A DNA stretch of 51,023 bases. It comes from a virus. A program made the translations under genes and the position numbers. The notes below the pieces were generated by a model. That model ran no database searches. It was not told the DNA's origin and saw only the letters and a list, made by a program, of their open reading frames with translations. Shown here piece by piece: positions 49,385-51,023 of this stretch. Numbering within the stretch: position 1 is the first letter of the stretch; each line of letters begins with the position of its first letter. The DNA lies in the IMG/VR virus record IMGVR_UViG_3300032360_000013, positions 1-51,023 of that record. The stretch is one strand, 5' to 3'.

Positions 49385-49564
49385 ATGCCAGATATCAGTC
49401 GATTTAAATCAGTAAGTGTATCAACCGGTACACATATGAAACTAGTAGATTTAGCTCATAATCGTTTTGAAGTACCAGTAAGTGTACAAAAAGTGATAGA
49501 GTTTTTATTAGAAAAAGAAATGAGGAAAAAACATGGTAGATCTAACGGGCGAGCACGACGTTAA
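49385..49564 (+). CDS. Ribbon-helix-helix-like regulator, 59 residues
   Basis: The product starts MPDISRFKSVSVSTGTHMKL, then LVDLAHNRFEVPVSVQKVIE and FLLEKEMRKKHG, with a basic tail. A short strand (KSVSVST), a helix, a turn around EVPVS and a second helix match the ribbon-helix-helix DNA-binding fold of CopG/MetJ-type regulators. Such proteins dimerise and bind operators. It is the first gene after a sigma70-type promoter and has AAAGGAGGA upstream, so it may repress its own cassette. The end overlaps the next gene by 32 bp. Confidence 0.68.
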   Translation: MPDISRFKSVSVSTGTHMKLVDLAHNRFEVPVSVQKVIEFLLEKEMRKKHGRSNGRARR

Positions 49565-49775
49565 AGCTATTTGCCCACGTTGTAATGGGAATGGTTTTAT
49601 TAGATTCTTTGATCATTTAGTAAAATATCCATCCCGCTGGGAAAAAGGGACAGTTTCAAAAGATTGTCCACAATGTTCATCCCAAGGTTGGGTAACACTT
49701 CCAGCGTATCAATGCCGTGAAAACGTAGAAGGCGGCATTGAAGCACGGGGTAAAAAATCAGGTGAATGTATATGA
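49533..49775 (+). CDS. DnaJ-type zinc-finger protein
   Basis: The 80-residue product has paired CPRCNGNGFI (14-23) and CPQCSSQGWV (about 45-54) knuckles, the CxxCxGxG-type zinc site of DnaJ central domains, with no J domain. A further Cys lies in YQCRENV. Proteins of this type in phages may bind unfolded proteins or RNA. The start overlaps the upstream gene by 32 bp and lies after GAGGAAAA. It overlaps the HNH gene by 4 bp. Confidence 0.72.
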   Translation: MVDLTGEHDVKAICPRCNGNGFIRFFDHLVKYPSRWEKGTVSKDCPQCSSQGWVTLPAYQCRENVEGGIEARGKKSGECI

Positions 49776-50161
49776 ATAAATATCAAAGATATTTACAAAC
49801 TGAAAAGGGTAAAATTACCAACCGCAAGACTTCAGCTAAATATGATTCAACACCAGAGGGGAAAGAAAATAAAAGGTTGCGCCAAGCTAAATGGGCAGCA
49901 AGCCCTAATGGTGTAGCTACTAATAGAGCGCGCGCTGCAATTAATAAAATAAACAGATTGCGTAGAACATTAAAGCTAACAAAAGAAGAAAAAGATGAGA
50001 TAAAAGAATTTTATAAAAATACTCCCCTGGGCATGGAAGTAGATCATGATCTGCCTCTACAGGGTAAAAATGTCTCTGGTTTACATGTTATTGGAAACCT
50101 ACAATATCTATCACCCCTCGATAATAAAAAGAAAAGTAATAATGAGTTGCAAAGAAGCTAA
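49772..50161 (+). CDS. HNH endonuclease-like protein
   Basis: The 129-residue product has a basic DNA-binding N-terminus (RYLQTEKGKITNRK, then many Lys/Arg to about residue 75). Its HNH core is EVDHDLPLQGKNVSGLHVIG, followed by NLQYLSPLDNKKKSN. The Asp-His pair, the LHV His and the Asn and Lys of the closing N-x-x-K-(S/G)-N are present, so the site looks intact. Phage HNH enzymes may be homing nucleases or take part in packaging. Here, away from terL and in an accessory block, homing or host-DNA attack seems more likely. The ATG at 49772 overlaps the preceding stop; a second in-frame ATG is at 49766. Confidence 0.82.
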   Translation: MNKYQRYLQTEKGKITNRKTSAKYDSTPEGKENKRLRQAKWAASPNGVATNRARAAINKINRLRRTLKLTKEEKDEIKEFYKNTPLGMEVDHDLPLQGKNVSGLHVIGNLQYLSPLDNKKKSNNELQRS

Positions 50162-50693
50162 ACTTATAAAAAAGAAAGTAGAAAATTTTATTTCACCGGA
50201 GCTGGCTGAAATATTTGATACTTATGCTTATGTGTTATCGGAAAAAGATAAAATAGAAATAGAGACAATAAACGGACCAAACGAGTTTGTAACTAAATAC
50301 GAACCTGGAATTGGTTTTTGTGTTGACATAAGAGCTAATGATTCTTTAGGAGGAGCTTATTTAAAATTTTGTCATAAAAAAATGGAAAAAATTACAGAGT
50401 GTAAATTGATACCGTTTAGATCTTTTTATAGAATATATGGCACCGGGTGTGTATTACCTCCTCATATAGACTCAGAAGACCTACAATATTCAGCTACAAT
50501 TAATATGGGTACTAACGGACCTAAGGATTATTGTTGGCCTATTTATGTTGAAGAAGATGGAGAAAGAGAAAGTATTTTATTACATCCTGGGGATGCTTTA
50601 ATTTATAGTGGCTCTAGAATACGCCATGGAAGAGATAAATTTATAGGCCTATACCAGACCCAATTATTTTTACATTACAAGGAGAAAGCATAA
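50142..50693 (+). CDS. 2OG-Fe(II) oxygenase-like protein
   Basis: The 183-residue product shows the iron-binding triad of the double-stranded beta-helix dioxygenases. PPHIDSEDLQYSATINMG (about 119-136) provides His-x-Asp, and RIRHGRDKF provides the distal His after LLHPGDALIYSGS (about 157-169). SFYRIYGTGCVL precedes it. Phage members can hydroxylate proteins or modify bases; the substrate is unknown. The ATG at 50142 is preferred because the upstream in-frame ATG at 50046 lies inside the HNH gene, which this gene overlaps by 20 bp. Confidence 0.8.
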   Translation: MSCKEAKLIKKKVENFISPELAEIFDTYAYVLSEKDKIEIETINGPNEFVTKYEPGIGFCVDIRANDSLGGAYLKFCHKKMEKITECKLIPFRSFYRIYGTGCVLPPHIDSEDLQYSATINMGTNGPKDYCWPIYVEEDGERESILLHPGDALIYSGSRIRHGRDKFIGLYQTQLFLHYKEKA

Positions 50694-50845
50694 TGATAGA
50701 TAATTTATTTTTAAAGTGTGTTTATATACTAGAAACAATAGGGTACCATACCGGTATGGGTTATGAATTAGCAAATATTGTTATATTTGTAATCTTACAA
50801 CCTGCTTTAATTATACTATTTTTTGTGCTTTGGAGACTTAAATGA
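50693..50845 (+). CDS. 50-residue single-span membrane protein
   Basis: The product starts MIDNLFLKCVYILETIGYHT, then has a clear membrane segment, NIVIFVILQPALIILFFVLW, and ends RLK, which suggests the C-terminus in the cytoplasm. It starts on the last base of the preceding stop and overlaps the next gene by 4 bp, with AAGGAGAAAG upstream. The function is unknown. Small membrane proteins of this kind can be accessory lysis or superinfection-exclusion factors. Confidence 0.65.
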   Translation: MIDNLFLKCVYILETIGYHTGMGYELANIVIFVILQPALIILFFVLWRLK

Positions 50846-51012
50846 GTGACTATTTATTATTTTTAAATAGAATAGAGCGCCTGCGTCGAATGGTAACAAC
50901 AGCTCCTGAAGGCGCTAAGCCTATATGGCAAAAACACTTAGATGCTTTATTAGATATAAGATCGGAGGTGGCACATGAAAGACTTCAAAGTAACGCTCGG
51001 AGCATATGCTAG
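50842..51012 (+). CDS. 56-residue unknown helical protein
   Basis: The product begins MSDYLLFLNRIERLRRMVTT, then KPIWQKHLDALLDIRSEVAH and a short basic end. It is mostly helical and positively charged and resembles a small helical hairpin. The ATGA overlap with the preceding stop supports the start. The 3' end overlaps the next frame by 38 bp, an overlap length also seen elsewhere in this genome. I recognise no family. Confidence 0.6.
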   Translation: MSDYLLFLNRIERLRRMVTTAPEGAKPIWQKHLDALLDIRSEVAHERLQSNARSIC

Positions 51013-51023
51013 TGGCGTAATTG
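50975..51023 (+). CDS. 5' part of an unknown gene cut by the right edge
   Basis: An ATG at 50975 with a strong GGAGG sequence 5 bp upstream opens 16 residues (MKDFKVTLGAYASGVI) before the window ends. The sequence looks like the first beta strand of a small protein. If the window ends were joined, the frame would remain open to 227 and give a hydrophobic 91-residue product, but it would run antisense to the minus-strand start at 61 and through GC-rich repeats, so I regard that reading as unproven. Confidence 0.5.
   Translation, partial: MKDFKVTLGAYASGVI

Noticed and set aside
1-51023. Integrase, attachment sites, tRNA genes, RNA polymerase
   Set aside because: I looked for recombinase motifs, tRNA-like cloverleaves and single-subunit polymerase motifs and saw none. 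Short tRNA-like structures could be missed by eye.

Overview
The window looks like most or all of the genome of a tailed double-stranded DNA phage. It is AT-rich, densely packed, and reads almost entirely on the + strand with frequent 1-38 bp start/stop overlaps. The gene set points to a short-tailed (podovirus-type) virion: a large terminase, a P22-type portal, a GroES-like co-chaperonin, an acidic scaffold, a major capsid protein, two tail adaptor/head-completion proteins, a P22 gp10-like stabilisation protein, several fibre genes, and a run of very large internal (ejection) virion proteins. The composition, small-gene families and fibre N-termini resemble marine phages known mainly from ocean metagenomes, so an alphaproteobacterial host such as SAR11 is plausible. 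That host assignment is inference. I see no integrase, RNA polymerase, tRNA or CRISPR array.

Layout. Positions 1-322 hold a divergent control region: a minus-strand gene start running off the left edge, GC-rich inverted repeats, and a promoter for three unknown genes (323-1909). After a second GC-rich gap (1910-2213) comes the packaging and head module: terL, a large motif-bearing protein, portal, a second motif-bearing protein, small genes, GroES-like protein, scaffold, a head protein and the major capsid protein (2214-15123). A strong hairpin terminator follows. The tail, adaptor and fibre module (15296-24607) includes a structural protein with an embedded HAD phosphatase-like domain, a collagen-repeat fibre and two fibres of related N-terminus. 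The stabilisation protein and small genes lead to an HlyC-type acyltransferase-like gene (27377-27793), then the internal virion proteins (27793-38388) and a lysis-type block ending in an M15 peptidase (38389-39940).

The right part is replication. A SNF2-type helicase is the only long minus-strand gene (39937-41382). It is fired from a pair of interpenetrating, back-to-back sigma70-type promoters that also drive the rightward operon: conserved proteins, an SSB-like protein, an AEP-type primase, a small HTH protein, a UvrD-like helicase, a DUF3310 protein and family A DNA polymerase. A terminal accessory block (49385 to the end) carries RHH, zinc-ribbon, HNH and 2OG-Fe(II) oxygenase-like genes.

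The most intriguing signal is a short peptide motif, GG-R-(V/I)-G followed a few residues later by GG(G). It recurs in at least five otherwise unrelated phage proteins, with different codons at different copies, so it appears to be kept at the protein level. Its function is unknown to me. Other points worth attention are the HlyC-like gene, the HAD insertion, the possible HNH and ADP-ribosyltransferase-like domains among the internal proteins, and the symmetric promoter switch at 41403-41439. All functional calls rest on reading motifs by eye; no database search was run.
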